Positions 11,001-20,910 of a stretch of DNA of 64,000 nt are shown here, in pieces. The stretch comes from Moringa oleifera (lineage: Eukaryota; Streptophyta; Magnoliopsida; Brassicales; Moringaceae). Below the pieces are notes generated by a model. It saw only the letters and a list, made by a program, of their open reading frames with translations, had not been told where the DNA came from and made no database searches. The translations under genes were made by a program, and so were the position numbers. Each line of letters begins with the position of its first letter. Position 1 is the first letter of the stretch. Location: contig JAJFZO010000645.1 of NCBI GenBank assembly GCA_021397835.1, forward strand, positions 1,240,001-1,304,000. Direction: 5' to 3'.

Positions 11001-14000
11001 GCCTTCACCTTACTGTGAATATTCTAATTTTATGTTTGAGTAATAGTAGTCTTACTCCAAAATGAATGTTATCATCTTACTGAGGTACTTTTGAGTGTCA
11101 ATGGTCTTCTGGTGTTACTATTGGTAGCACCATTTATCAGACTCCATCTTTATCATACCGGCAAGATGAGATTGAGTTTGAGTTTATTTTTAGTTCATTA
11201 ATCCTGATGGGGATAAGTAGTGAGGTTCACTTGATTTGATGCCAGTTTGGTGTTTGAAGGTGATTCTAGTGCCTTTAAACCCTGACTTTTTGGAGCAGTA
11301 TATTTCATCTCACTCACTGAAGTTGAGTTGATCTGGGATGAGAAAATATAGTATAGCTTAAGACTATTAGTCAAACTTATTCCAAGCCCTAGATTAATTA
11401 GTTAATCAGGATTATTGTTATAGACTTAATCAAATTAGGGGATTGATTTGGTTATTTGTTCCTTGTATTATTAGGATTTGGTGCCTATAAATCTGTTTTC
11501 CCTTTATGTGAGGTAGCATGTTGTTAAGTCTCATGCTAATTTGGAAGTTTTAACAGACTTCACTGAGAAGTGAGGTCTTTATTTTCGGTATTTTTAATTT
11601 TCTAACTTTTCTATTTGTTTGTCTCAAATCGCTTAAACTATGTTAAAGCTTTCCTAAATCAAATTTTCATAACTGTCTTTGAAGCTTTGGAAATCCAAGA
11701 AAAGATGAGTCTTTCTATTATTACTAATTCTGCATAGTCAGGGATCAAATTGTTCTAGTGTCATAAGGTCATTGTAGTACTCCTAAATTTATGCTATTGA
11801 TGAACGAGTTGCTTAGCAAAATTTTATAATTTAAGTTAAAAGCCTGCTAGAGTGTTCAAAGGGACTTGATTGGTTTGATAGTAATGTTCATTAGAGTCTA
11901 CATTTTTTTTTTCTTTATCAGAAATAGTATTTATATTTTACTTAGAAAAGACACCAAGGGGTGTCACCCATGTACAAATAGTTAGCTTCATCTAGAGGTA
12001 AAGACATTTATGAATTTTGCGAAGTCCTCATTTATAAAAGAATTTCTCATTATCCATTGCTTTAAAGTGTGAATCTATCTCTAACTACAAGAGTTGTTCT
12101 CGCGCCAACGAAAACTCTCATATTCCTCTCCCTCCATGCCAATTGAAAAATGAGAAGAGAAATCAATGTAGTTTTTCTTCTATAACTAGAAACATGGATG
12201 CTTGCCTAAGCTGTAATCTTACCAGCCACTGAGCATGAAACCACCCGATCTTGCACCAACAAAGTACATTATCCTAAAATTATGTGGACCATTTTCATCA
12301 AATCAAAATGTGATTGACGATCTCCTCATAATGTTTACACAAGAAACACATGTTAGCTAGAAGTTTTCCTTTTTTTTTTTTTTTGGTAGGTTCTCAGTAG
12401 TTATGACCGTTACTCAAGCTACCTCCCATGCAAATAAGCCTTATTTGGGGTCGCAGCCACCTTCCATATTATTTTCAATGGCAGTCACTCCTCATTCTCA
12501 CTCCTTTAAGCATCCGCAATTCTCTCAAAGAAAGACTGAAAAACATCCCCCTTTTTCTCCCCTCGAAAAAACTGTGTCCTCTGCACTCAAATCTGGTTTA
12601 TAGGCATAAATTTGCTTATAAACTGCCCAAACAACCCTACCGCCCAATCCTATGCACCCTTCCTAGGCCTCATTTCCCAAGGTGCTTATGATGAGATATA
12701 ATCACTCACACTTATTTCTTTGTTGCGTCAGGCCCGTAAATAGCTAGAAAGCCTTTCTTAAAAGGCTTATCCCACGCCACCTCTCATGTCAAAATCTAAT
12801 GGAATCACCCCTACCACGTTGAAGCATCATCGATGGTTCAAACTCCTTCAACATTTCTTAATAGCTTTGCAAATTCCGGTGCCATTGCTTGCCTTACTCA
12901 ATATTGTTTGTAACCACATTTCCTCATCCTGTATTTTGTTTCCTTAACTTTTCTCTAAAGACTTTCCTTTTTCAACATAAATCTCCAAAGCCATTTCCCT
13001 GAGATGACCTTACTGAAAGAAATACAAAGATCTAATCCCAAGTCCTCTCTCCATTCATTGGTTATCTAATGACTCCCCATCATACAAGATAGTACTGAAA
13101 TTCATCACACAAGCTGCCCCATAAGAACCTTTGTTACATTTGCTCCAATTTTATTGTTATCATCTTTAATATAAAAACCAAAAAAAAAAAAAAAAACTTA
13201 ATAGGGTCTAGACTTGAGAACTTAAGGGATGAGCTATGATGATTATAAATGTCTAAGCAATGTTGTTGTTGTTAAATTTATGAGGCCTCTTTGGTTACTT
13301 AGAATATCTTGGTGATTTTTGCAAAATTTAGGGTAAGGTACAAGATGACAAATTCTAAGTACGAGATAGAGAAATTTGATTGGAAGAATGATTTTGATTT
13401 ATGGAATATGAAGATGATGGCTTTGCTAAGGAAACTTGGGCTCGATGATGCAATTCAAGATGAGTCACAAATATTCACCACTCTTACGGATAGAAAGAAG
13501 GCAAAAATCATGAAAAAGGCGAAGAACACTATAATCATGAGTCTTGTTGACTAAGTCTTGGGCATGATTATATGAAAGAAATTGAATGAGATCTACATGT
13601 CAAAATCCCTGCCAAATAGAATCTATCTTAAATATAAGTTCTTTGGGTTTAAGATGAATGAAGGTAAGTCAATTGATGCAAATATTGATGATTTCACTAA
13701 ATTGAATCTTGATCTTGAAAACCTTAAAGCTACAATTAATGATGAAGATCAAGCGCCAATCCTATTGAATTCATTGACCGAAGTCTTCGGTCAATTGAAA
13801 AATACACCCAAATACCACAAAGATACGCTCTCATTGGAAGGTGTAGTTGGTGTAGTTCATGCGAAAGAATTGAATCTGAAGATTGAAGAAAAAGAATCAT
13901 ACTCTAGAGAAGGTCTATCAGTGACAAGGAGGAGAATCATTGTTGGTCTAGATCAAAGTTCAAGATACAAAAGAAATACTACCACTGCAAGAAGGCATGC

Positions 14001-17000
14001 CATTTTAGGTGTGATTGTCTAAATCAACAAATGATGCAATTTTATTAGAAGATTATGATAATGCTGGAGTGTTGGTTGTTGGGATATAGAAACAAACATT
14101 ATGTACGTTCCTCACACGCCATCTCAAAAATCAGGTCTTGGATTATAAAGAAACACCCATGGAGGAAAAATGTTACTGGGGAATGACAAGTCATGCAAGA
14201 TAATTTATATTGCTTCTATGAAACTTGAGTTACATGATGGAGTAAGGAGAGTACTTTCAAATGTAAGATGTGGACCAGAATTAAAGAGGAACTTCATTTC
14301 ACTTGGGATGCTAGATTCAATTGGATGCACTTTCAAGGTGGAGAATGACACACTTAAAATGATCAAAGGCTCATGGTGGCTATGGAGGGATGAAAATGGG
14401 TGTACATTCTACATGGCAGAACCATGATTTGTTATGCCGCAGCAATATTATCTGACAAAGTTGACGCTGGAAAACTTTGGCATATGAGATTAGACCATCA
14501 GGTTTTATCTAGAAAGGGTGTGTTTGGTAAAGATAAACTATCAAGTTTGGGTTTCTCTCAGCAGTGTGTGCTGGGTAAACAGACAAAATTGAAGTTTGTT
14601 ATTGGTAAGCACATCACAAAGATCCTTAATTATGTTCAATCAGATCTGTTGGGACCAATAAGAATTCCTTTTCTCAATGTTGTCTCACTAGTACCAAGTA
14701 TATCTTAACCTTTGTTGATGATTATCGTAGAAAGGTTTGGATTTTATCTTGAAAACTAATGATGAGACACTAGGGAGATTTAGATAATAGAAGACAGATT
14801 GAGAATCAAACTAGAAGAAAAATTAAGTATCGTAGAGTTGATAATAGGCTTCAATTTTGTGGGGATGATTTCATTGAGTATTGTGAGAACTTAGGCATTA
14901 TGAAGCATAGAGCAGTTCAAAGAATACCTCAATAAAATGGGCTTACTGAGAGTATGTATGGAACTATTCTAGGTTTTGGATAGAGCGTGTTAGTACTACT
15001 TGTTGTTTGATAAATTTGCGTCCATCATCTTTTATAAGTTTGAGATCTCACAAAAAGTTTGGACAAGTCATGATGTTGATTACAGTCATCTAAGAGTTTT
15101 TTTTGTGCTACAACCTATGCTCACACCAATGATGGTAAATTGGAGCCAAGGGCAAGAAGTGTATCTTTCTTGGCAACCTTGCATGCTTAAAAGAGTAAAA
15201 AACTTTAGTGTCCTACAGGGGTGATATTTAGAGAAGATGAAGTTCTTGTTTTTGATCAAGTCACTAACCAAAATAATTGCTTTGATGAAAGATAATTAGG
15301 TGAGTTTCATGTGGAGTTTTCAGGCCTTGAACATGCTGAAATCACTTCAACAAATTCAGATGTAGTTGATGAAGACATATCAACTAGGGAAGTCAATCGC
15401 AAACAGAGATCACTGGATCATGTTTATGCAGAGATTGAAACAGAAGACAATTCAAACCTCCCTATAACTTGTGATCCTGCAACTTTATGATGAATCAAGC
15501 CTATGACACCTATCCCCTTATTTATAATACTAAGTGGTAGATAATATATATGGCTCTTCTACATCAAATAGATAAGGATAAACACAAATCATAGAGTACA
15601 AAATAAACACAACTTCTTATCTTCGAATTTGAATACAACCACTTTAGTCACTTATCTCAACAATGCTCCACCTTAACTTAAGTGATTCCTTTGATGTTCT
15701 TCCCCTCTCATACTTTTTTAAGTAATTTCCACTTCATCTTGAGTAAAACCTTTTGCAATCGACTTGGTCTTACATCTTTCTAGTTCTACTCCAGCGATAG
15801 CAAGCTTTCTATTATAATCTCATTTGCAGCCAACTGTATTGACTCTTTTTGGTTGTCACTGCTTTATCTACCACTTAGTATTATAAATAAGGGATAGGTG
15901 TCATAGGCTTGATTCATCATAAAGTTGCAGGATCACAAGTTATAGGGAGGTTTCTAAGGTGTAAGCTGCTTTTTTTATTTTTAAATAATGCAGTGAGTGT
16001 TTCCCATTTTCCGGTGGAGTAGATCTTAGAGATTGAACCACATAAATAACTAGTGTTCTTGATGTTTCTTTTTTGTCACTATTTGTACTTGATTATCTCG
16101 TTATATGTTAGCATTTATCATTTTATTAGTTTTCTTGGAGCTATTCAATTTAATTTTATCAATAGTCATCATGAATCATGTAACAGAGAAACTTTTATCT
16201 TAGTAGTTTGGATATAGTTATTGAGGCTGTACACGTAATAATGTTTTGAACTTAATTCAAGAAAGAAAATATGAAACAACCTTTTGAGTTTGGCCTTGCT
16301 TGACTTGGTTCACTGAGGGAGATGTAAATAGGGTGGGAACAAGAATGCAAAAATTTTTATCTTAAAAATATCTGAAGGGTGAGTGTCCTTGGATTGCCAT
16401 TGTTCATGTTAAATTCAATGCAAATAATTGGAGCAATACGAGATGGTTCTTATGAAGTAGCTTGGGTAATGAATTTAAGGTACCATCTTTTGAGGTGGGG
16501 CGTCACTAGGTGACATTGAATAAAGAAGTCTTAGGATTAAGTCTTTCCATTCTTTCACTAAGGCCTTTATATGACTCTGGAGATTAATATTGGAAAAGTG
16601 GAAAGCCTTTGGAGGAGAGTTGTGGAAGTGAAATATGGGGAACGGGAAGGTGGTTGTGCAATGATGTTAGGAAGGCAAACCATGGTGTTGGAGTTTGGAC
16701 TCTATCTGGAAAGTGTCGGAGGAGTTTGAACCATGGATACAGTTCAAACTTGGTAGGGATTTTGGTGTGAAAGTTGGTGTGAGGATAGGCCTCTTGAGGA
16801 AACCTTTCGGCTATTAAATAGCTAGCTTGCAACAAGGAAGCATGAGTGAGTAATTGCATTTCATTACAATGGGTGGAGCATCATGGGAAGTCGGGTTGAG
16901 GAGGGATGCTTGAGGTTGGGAGGTGGGGCTGTTTCAACAGTTCTATGAGCAAATCTATGCGATAAGCTGCATTAGAGTAGGGAGGACACAATTCTTTGGA

Positions 17001-20000
17001 GGGAAGAAAAAGGGGGGAAGTTACAGTGAATTCTTTCTTGAGGAGGATTCTGGATCTCAGTTGAGCAAGGGTGCAAACTGGCTGCCATGGAAACTAATTT
17101 GGAATGTGGGTGCGCCTCGGAAGGTGGCTTTCTTTACATTGAAAGCAGCTTAGGGCAAGCCCCTAACTCTTTTTTTTTTCTAAGCAGTAACAAAAGTATC
17201 TTATTATTTACATAGCACTAAGGGAGTGTAACCCATTACACTTTTAGTTAGTTCCTATATGTCAAAATTTCTATGAACTCTAGCATCTCTTTCTTATTTA
17301 CAAAACAGCTACCTGTAACCCAGAATTTTAATACATTAAGCCAAACCCCTCTAATTACATCCCCTAACTCTTGACAACCTACGAAAAAGAGGAAACAAAT
17401 CCTAGCTAATTGGGTGCTTTCTGTGTTAATATCATGAGGAGACAGTCAATTATAATTTGATTTGCTGCATTTAGACATATTTGAGATAGTGTTTTGACTT
17501 TGTTGGGGCAGGATTGGGTCCTTTTGGGCTTAATGGCTTCCGAGATTAGATCTTTGGACTAGCCCCCATGTTTTTAGATATAGTAGAAAGACGACTTTGG
17601 TTTCTCCTCTCAGTTTTTTATTGGTGGTGGGGGAAAGAAATGATAGGGCCTTTTGAAGGGTTGGAAACACCTGTTGTTATGTTTTAGAGAGAGATGGATT
17701 CACACTGTAAAGCTATCAAGTTCCTTTCTAAGGAGGACTTTTTAGAGTTCATAGATCTCCTAACTTCTAGATAGCTAACCATATGTGTATATATGTGGGA
17801 CCCCCTTGATGCTTTTATAATTAATATATAAATATTTCTCTGTTTCTGATGAAAAGATTAATGGAAATAATACAACTTCGTCAATGATTTCTTTTTACGT
17901 TTAGTCACTTTTATTTTGTTTGTGACTTTTATAATTAGATGGTTTCAAGAAACGTTTGATTATTTTTAACTAATAATTGGAGTAAGAAGGAATCAAAATC
18001 CACAGCTGTACCTACCTATATGTGGCTGCTAGGATCTAGTTCTGACTTGAGTGGCATGTGTGATTATCAGAATAGAATTAGAGGAATTTTTTTTTAGCCA
18101 TTGAGAATGGTCTCAAAGTCGTACAAAGCCAAAATTTGTTCCTTAATTAAGAAATGTTCTAAAATAGATGTTCCAACTATCCAGCAATTCCCATAATTAT
18201 CATATACAATCTGTATGACCTTGTCCTTAATCTGCTAGATTCCTGCTTCTGTCGGGTCTGAAAATTTCTGCTATAGAGTCTTTGCACATATTATTATTAT
18301 TGTTGTTGTTTATACCCTTGTAATCTGGATTCTTGTAACACCTTTACCTTGCTAACGATTAAAAAAAAAAAAATCCTGCCTGAATAATTTTGTCTATTCA
18401 TGGGGGCCATATCTGTTTTTTCTTTATTGATCTGTTTTTTGTTTTCTCTTCTTCCTATTCCTTCATATGTAGGCTTGTCATTTCTCAGTATTATTTACGT
18501 CGATTCAAACAAAATATTTTGTTCTCATCAGTACTTTCCATCAGCCATATCTTGAATTTGGATGACAGGATCTACACATGTCGAATGATATTTTCTGCAG
18601 AAGCATTCTTACTCATCAAATACACAAATTAGTAAGAAAATGCTGTCAAAACAGGCCATCATTGAAATATCGGGATTGGAATATGTTAGGCATGGTTGAA
18701 TGTGAAATTTAACTGGAGCACAAATTGGAATATGTTAGGCATTATTGAATATGAAGTTTAACTGGGGCACAAGTTATTGGTAGTATTCAGAACTAGCAAT
18801 AATGTAGGGACTAATATATGCACGCAGGCACTTGTCAGTGGTATTTGGCCCCTCAATCTGATAGTGTCATATAGCTTGAACATCCTTAGAGGCTGGCTTC
18901 CAAGTATGAAGAGTGTTGACTAACTAATGAATGTCAGTTTTTGAAATTTCTTTTACGCTATACCGTGCATGATAACTTTTATTTAGACTGAAGCTTTTTC
19001 ACCCATCAATTGATAGTTCATTCAGTTATAGCATTTGCATTGAATAAATATAATGAAATAGTTAGTAATATAATTTTATTATTCAGCTGATAAAAAAATG
19101 TAATTTTATCATTCAGTTCTATTATTTCATCATTCCTTCTGTGTGGTGGTAGTTTACCTTTTGTTTTCATTTTTTGTTTTATATTTTGCGTAAACATCAT
19201 TGCATAATGACTATGAGTTAACTGGAATTTTTAACAAACTTTGAGGTTATGCTTCTGTGAAGTTCCTGGATGTGATCTAATTGTGGCAAAAACTATTTAT
19301 TAAATTTTGACATTGGCATATATTCCAACAACTGTATTGCAGCTTTTACTCCGTTATAATATCACTGACACTGATGGAATTCTCTCTGACAAATACGTTA
19401 TGCTCTCAGCAAAAAGTCAGGTATGCATTAAAAACTTTCATTATGTTTTCAATTTTTATAATAATCTAAAAATTATTAGTTCAGAAATGTTGGAACAAAA
19501 GCATGTACTTTATCATTCCTTTCTGTAATGTTTCAGGCATTAGCTGAACTTCTTCCTTCATTAAAGAAAGCTGGCCACCGGGTTCTGATTTTTAGCCAGT
19601 GGACATCAATGCTTGATATCCTGGAGTGGACGCTTGATGTAATTGGGGTCACATATCGGCGACTTGACGGCAGGTATACTCTCTGCTGTTGTCTGGCAAC
19701 TTGTGTAACCATTATAATAATATTATATAACTATTATGGACTAACCGCCAAACCTTCAAAGATGAGGTGTCAGAACCCAAACTAAGGACTGCAAGCATTT
19801 TATTTTTGCTTATGCATGTAAACTTCTGCCTCTAGCCAATGCAGTACCTTTTGGGCCCTTTGTTGTTGACCAGTCATATAAACCCCATTCGACCTTCTAA
19901 GGTATCCTGGATGATTTAGTTTTGGATTCAATAAATCTGATTTGAAACTATAATAATATTTTTCCCCCTTAGTACATTCTCTTTTGATTTTTAACTGAGA

Positions 20001-20910
20001 ATCTAGTGTCCATTCTCCAAATAAATTGACAGAGAATTTGTTCTGTACCATGCTAGTTTTGGATTAAGGCATCACTGAGTTCGCTTTTATTCATCATCAT
20101 CTTCTTACCTCATTCTTCTCCCTCTCATCTTGCATGTAAGTTTCACCTTCTTTTATCTGGCTTGGCTCTAGTTGTTGCTATCTACTGCAAGGGCCACAAT
20201 ACTGTGTGTGTGTATATATATTTATCAGAGTACTTCATTTTCTATATAGTCTTCTTGGACATCATTGCTGACCAAGTAGAAAAATGCTTAAAACTATTGT
20301 CCATTTGATCTCTGCTATCATATCTAGTGCGGTCTGTATTTGTGTGTGCACATGTGTAATTTGTTTATGTATATGTGTATAGATTTCTTAATGTGTCTTC
20401 TCTGATGCCAGCACTCAGGTCACTGATAGACAAACTATAGTTGATGATTTCAATAATGACACCTCTGTATTCGCATGCTTGCTGTCTACGAGAGCTGGAG
20501 GCCAGGGTTTGAACTTGACCGGAGCTGACACAGTTGTTATCCATGACATGGATTTTAATCCACAAATTGATCGACAGGCTGAAGATCGTTGTCATCGCAT
20601 TGGCCAAACAAAGCCTGTGACCATATATAGGTGCTTCAGAGGAGCTGGCTTTCCCCATTCTTTCCTGCATCTTTCTTTTCACTCTGCTACCATTGTGGAT
20701 TCTTCTGCGGTAATGCTGAAACATTGGTTTTTCTGCTTCCTTTGTAGGCTGGTGACCAAGGGTACGGTTGATGAAAATGTTTATGAAATTGCTAAGCGGA
20801 AGTTAGTTTTAGATGCTGCGGTGCTCGAGTCTGGCCTGGATGTAGAAAATGAAGGTTTTACTCCTGAGAAGACTATGGGAGAGATACTTTCCTCTCTGCT
20901 GATGGGTTAG
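8029..20910 (+). CDS. CHR19: SNF2-family chromatin-remodelling ATPase, SMARCAD1/ETL1 (CHR19) type, 5' partial
   Basis: DNA-dependent ATPase of the Snf2 helicase-like superfamily, Etl1/SMARCAD1 subfamily (nuclear, acts on nucleosomes). Exons: 8029-8069, 8161-8411, 8502-8682, 9518-9703, 9863-10036, 10133-10291, 19343-19420, 19537-19673, 20412-20630, 20748-20910 (stop TAG at 20908). All introns are GT-AG and exon phases join without a stop, giving 529 residues. Motifs in order: ADEMGLGKT (I), MDEAHALKD (II), LTGTPLQND (III), [15 protein letters not shown] (IV), [11 protein letters not shown] (V), [12 protein letters not shown] (VI). Agreement with plant CHR19 as I recall it (about 760 residues) is very close, so roughly the first 230 residues, including any CUE motifs, lie outside. 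The complete reading frame argues for a working gene, but a 5'-truncated copy cannot be excluded from this window. Confidence 0.93.
8161..8411 (+). CDS. CHR19: SNF2 exon with motif Ia region
   Basis: Encodes [20 protein letters not shown] through CYSLFERH, including [19 protein letters not shown] (motif Ia). Ends in phase 2 at catgg before gtatgc. Confidence 0.93.
8502..8682 (+). CDS. CHR19: SNF2 exon with DEAH box and motif III
   Basis: Encodes [22 protein letters not shown] and [11 protein letters not shown]. Two GT dinucleotides overlap at the 3' end (gcgtgtac). Only the donor at 8683 keeps the frame with the next exon (ending NDLR, then ELWSLLEF). Confidence 0.92.
9518..9703 (+). CDS. 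CHR19: SNF2 exon, ELWSLLEF to KIQR
   Basis: Sixty-two codons, phase 0 at both ends. Contains [14 protein letters not shown] and the conserved [10 protein letters not shown] segment that links the two RecA-like lobes. Confidence 0.93.
9782..9879 (+). repeat. 49-bp tandem duplication of an intron end, splice acceptor and exon start
   Basis: Copies at 9782-9830 and 9831-9879 agree at 43 of 49 positions (gaagagctaata..tttctt.ag g.tgagtatgta). The second copy contains the true acceptor at 9861-9862. The first carries a good-looking acceptor (tttcttcag) at 9811-9813. Confidence 0.9.
9863..10036 (+). CDS. CHR19: SNF2 exon, [10 protein letters not shown] to NYFIQFRK
   Basis: Fifty-eight codons, phase 0. 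Encodes the [19 protein letters not shown] helix region and [15 protein letters not shown]. Its acceptor (ctttag) is the second copy of a 49-bp tandem duplication. Confidence 0.92.
10133..10291 (+). CDS. CHR19: SNF2 exon, [10 protein letters not shown] to DFSIHQ
   Basis: Fifty-three codons without an ATG start, phase 0. Contains [15 protein letters not shown] and [13 protein letters not shown]. The conserved NHPLL segment begins the second lobe. The donor gtaatt opens the 9.05-kb intron. Confidence 0.92.
10474..10853 (+). repeat. ~190-bp tandem duplication in the large intron
   Basis: Two adjacent copies (about 10474-10663 and 10664-10853). Both contain ggttcattggatgcttaggc, attcaactgggtgat and caggagaagatat, and both end near tgtgatccaaattt. 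Divergence is moderate, so the event is not recent. Confidence 0.9.
10854..11902 (+). other. Intron sequence, possible solo LTR at about 11380-11560
   Basis: No exon recognised. The stretch gattaattagttaatcagga (from 11392), then ttgtattattaggatttggtgcctataaat near 11463-11492, looks like a plant LTR with a TATA-like box, but I found no second copy or flanking duplication. Confidence 0.3.
11903..13150 (-). mobile_element. LINE-C, antisense 5'-truncated LINE fragment
   Basis: Read on the minus strand it ends in a poly(A) (poly-T at 11903-11912) preceded by a 3' tail like that of LINE-A, including the shared atgggtgacaccccttgg block at about 11950-11970. Further in, the minus strand resembles the C-terminal LINE region. 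It is a 3' half only, full of stops, within the 9-kb SNF2 intron and antisense to the gene. I saw no exact target-site duplication. Confidence 0.75.
13300..15460 (+). mobile_element. Ty1/copia internal-region remnant
   Basis: Plus-strand coding pieces in copia order. Gag (UBN2-type) starts at 13345 with [20 protein letters not shown] and continues at 13582-14022 with [14 protein letters not shown]. The pre-integrase domain is at 14400-14700 ([15 protein letters not shown] and LGKQTKLKF, where the family has a C..GK pattern). Broken integrase pieces follow (VQSDLLGP near 14635, and [15 protein letters not shown] near 14850, where the family has SGGEF). Reverse transcriptase was not found. Stops and deletions show it is dead. 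It lies in the 9-kb intron of the SNF2 gene. Confidence 0.8.
15454..15953. repeat. Large inverted repeat, ~89-bp arms
   Basis: Left arm 15454-15543 and right arm 15865-15953 are reverse complements with essentially one 1-base length difference (tatcccctta versus its complement lacking one c). The loop is about 321 bases. The loop plus left arm read on the minus strand as a copia 3' end: a purine-rich run, then an LTR start tgttgagataag ending at 15662. The right arm is the same LTR piece in plus orientation. Confidence 0.9.
16560..17856 (+). mobile_element. LINE-D, LINE 3' fragment interrupted by LINE-E
   Basis: Plus-strand fragment of the LINE-A family. It includes a piece like [11 protein letters not shown] (about 16600), the zf-RVT-like stretch around [17 protein letters not shown] (17101-17153), and a tail ending ctgtttctgatgaaaag near 17850. 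It is cut at 17172 by LINE-E; joining 17171 to the sequence after 17372 restores agreement with LINE-A (ccttgacaat). The upstream limit is uncertain and may extend to about 16330. Confidence 0.75.
17173..17360 (-). mobile_element. LINE-E, antisense LINE tail inserted in LINE-D
   Basis: About 188 bp starting with poly-T, so its poly(A) end points left. On the minus strand it carries the usual LINE end (tttgtaaataag, then gagttcatagaaattttgac). It is flanked by the direct repeat cccctaactct(t), at 17160-17171 and 17361-17372, a typical LINE target-site duplication. Confidence 0.85.
17857..19342 (+). other. Remainder of the 9-kb intron
   Basis: No coding exon seen. It contains an A-tract at 18361-18373, a 49-bp tandem duplication (18676-18773) and AT-rich sequence before the acceptor at 19341-19342. 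Confidence 0.5.
18676..18773 (+). repeat. 49-bp tandem duplication in the large intron
   Basis: Copies 18676-18724 and 18725-18773 share ttggaatatgttaggcat, gttgaat or attgaat, and tttaactgg.gcacaa. The period equals that of the duplication at 9782, but the sequences are unrelated. Confidence 0.9.
19343..19420 (+). CDS. CHR19: SNF2 exon, LLLRYNI to MLSAKSQ
   Basis: Small exon of 26 codons ([16 protein letters not shown]) between acceptor tattgcag and donor gtatgc. It immediately follows the 9-kb intron. Confidence 0.9.
19537..19673 (+). CDS. CHR19: SNF2 exon with motif IV
   Basis: Encodes [35 protein letters not shown] and YRRLDG. Ends in phase 2 (ag), completed to Ser by the next exon. Confidence 0.93.
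20412..20630 (+). CDS. CHR19: SNF2 exon with motifs V and VI
   Basis: Encodes [33 protein letters not shown] and [22 protein letters not shown] carries the arginine fingers of motif VI. The following 117-bp intron is open in the same frame. Confidence 0.93.
20748..20910 (+). CDS. CHR19: SNF2 terminal exon
   Basis: Encodes [29 protein letters not shown] and the C-terminus [12 protein letters not shown], followed by TAG. I could not pick out a definite poly(A) signal downstream. Confidence 0.93.

Noticed and set aside
11890..13215. Target-site duplication around LINE-C (gtcta on both sides)
   Set aside because: Only five bases match and the 5' boundary is unclear.
18676..18773. Link between the two 49-bp tandem duplications (9782 and 18676)
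   Set aside because: Only the period is equal; the unit sequences are unrelated, so this is probably coincidence.
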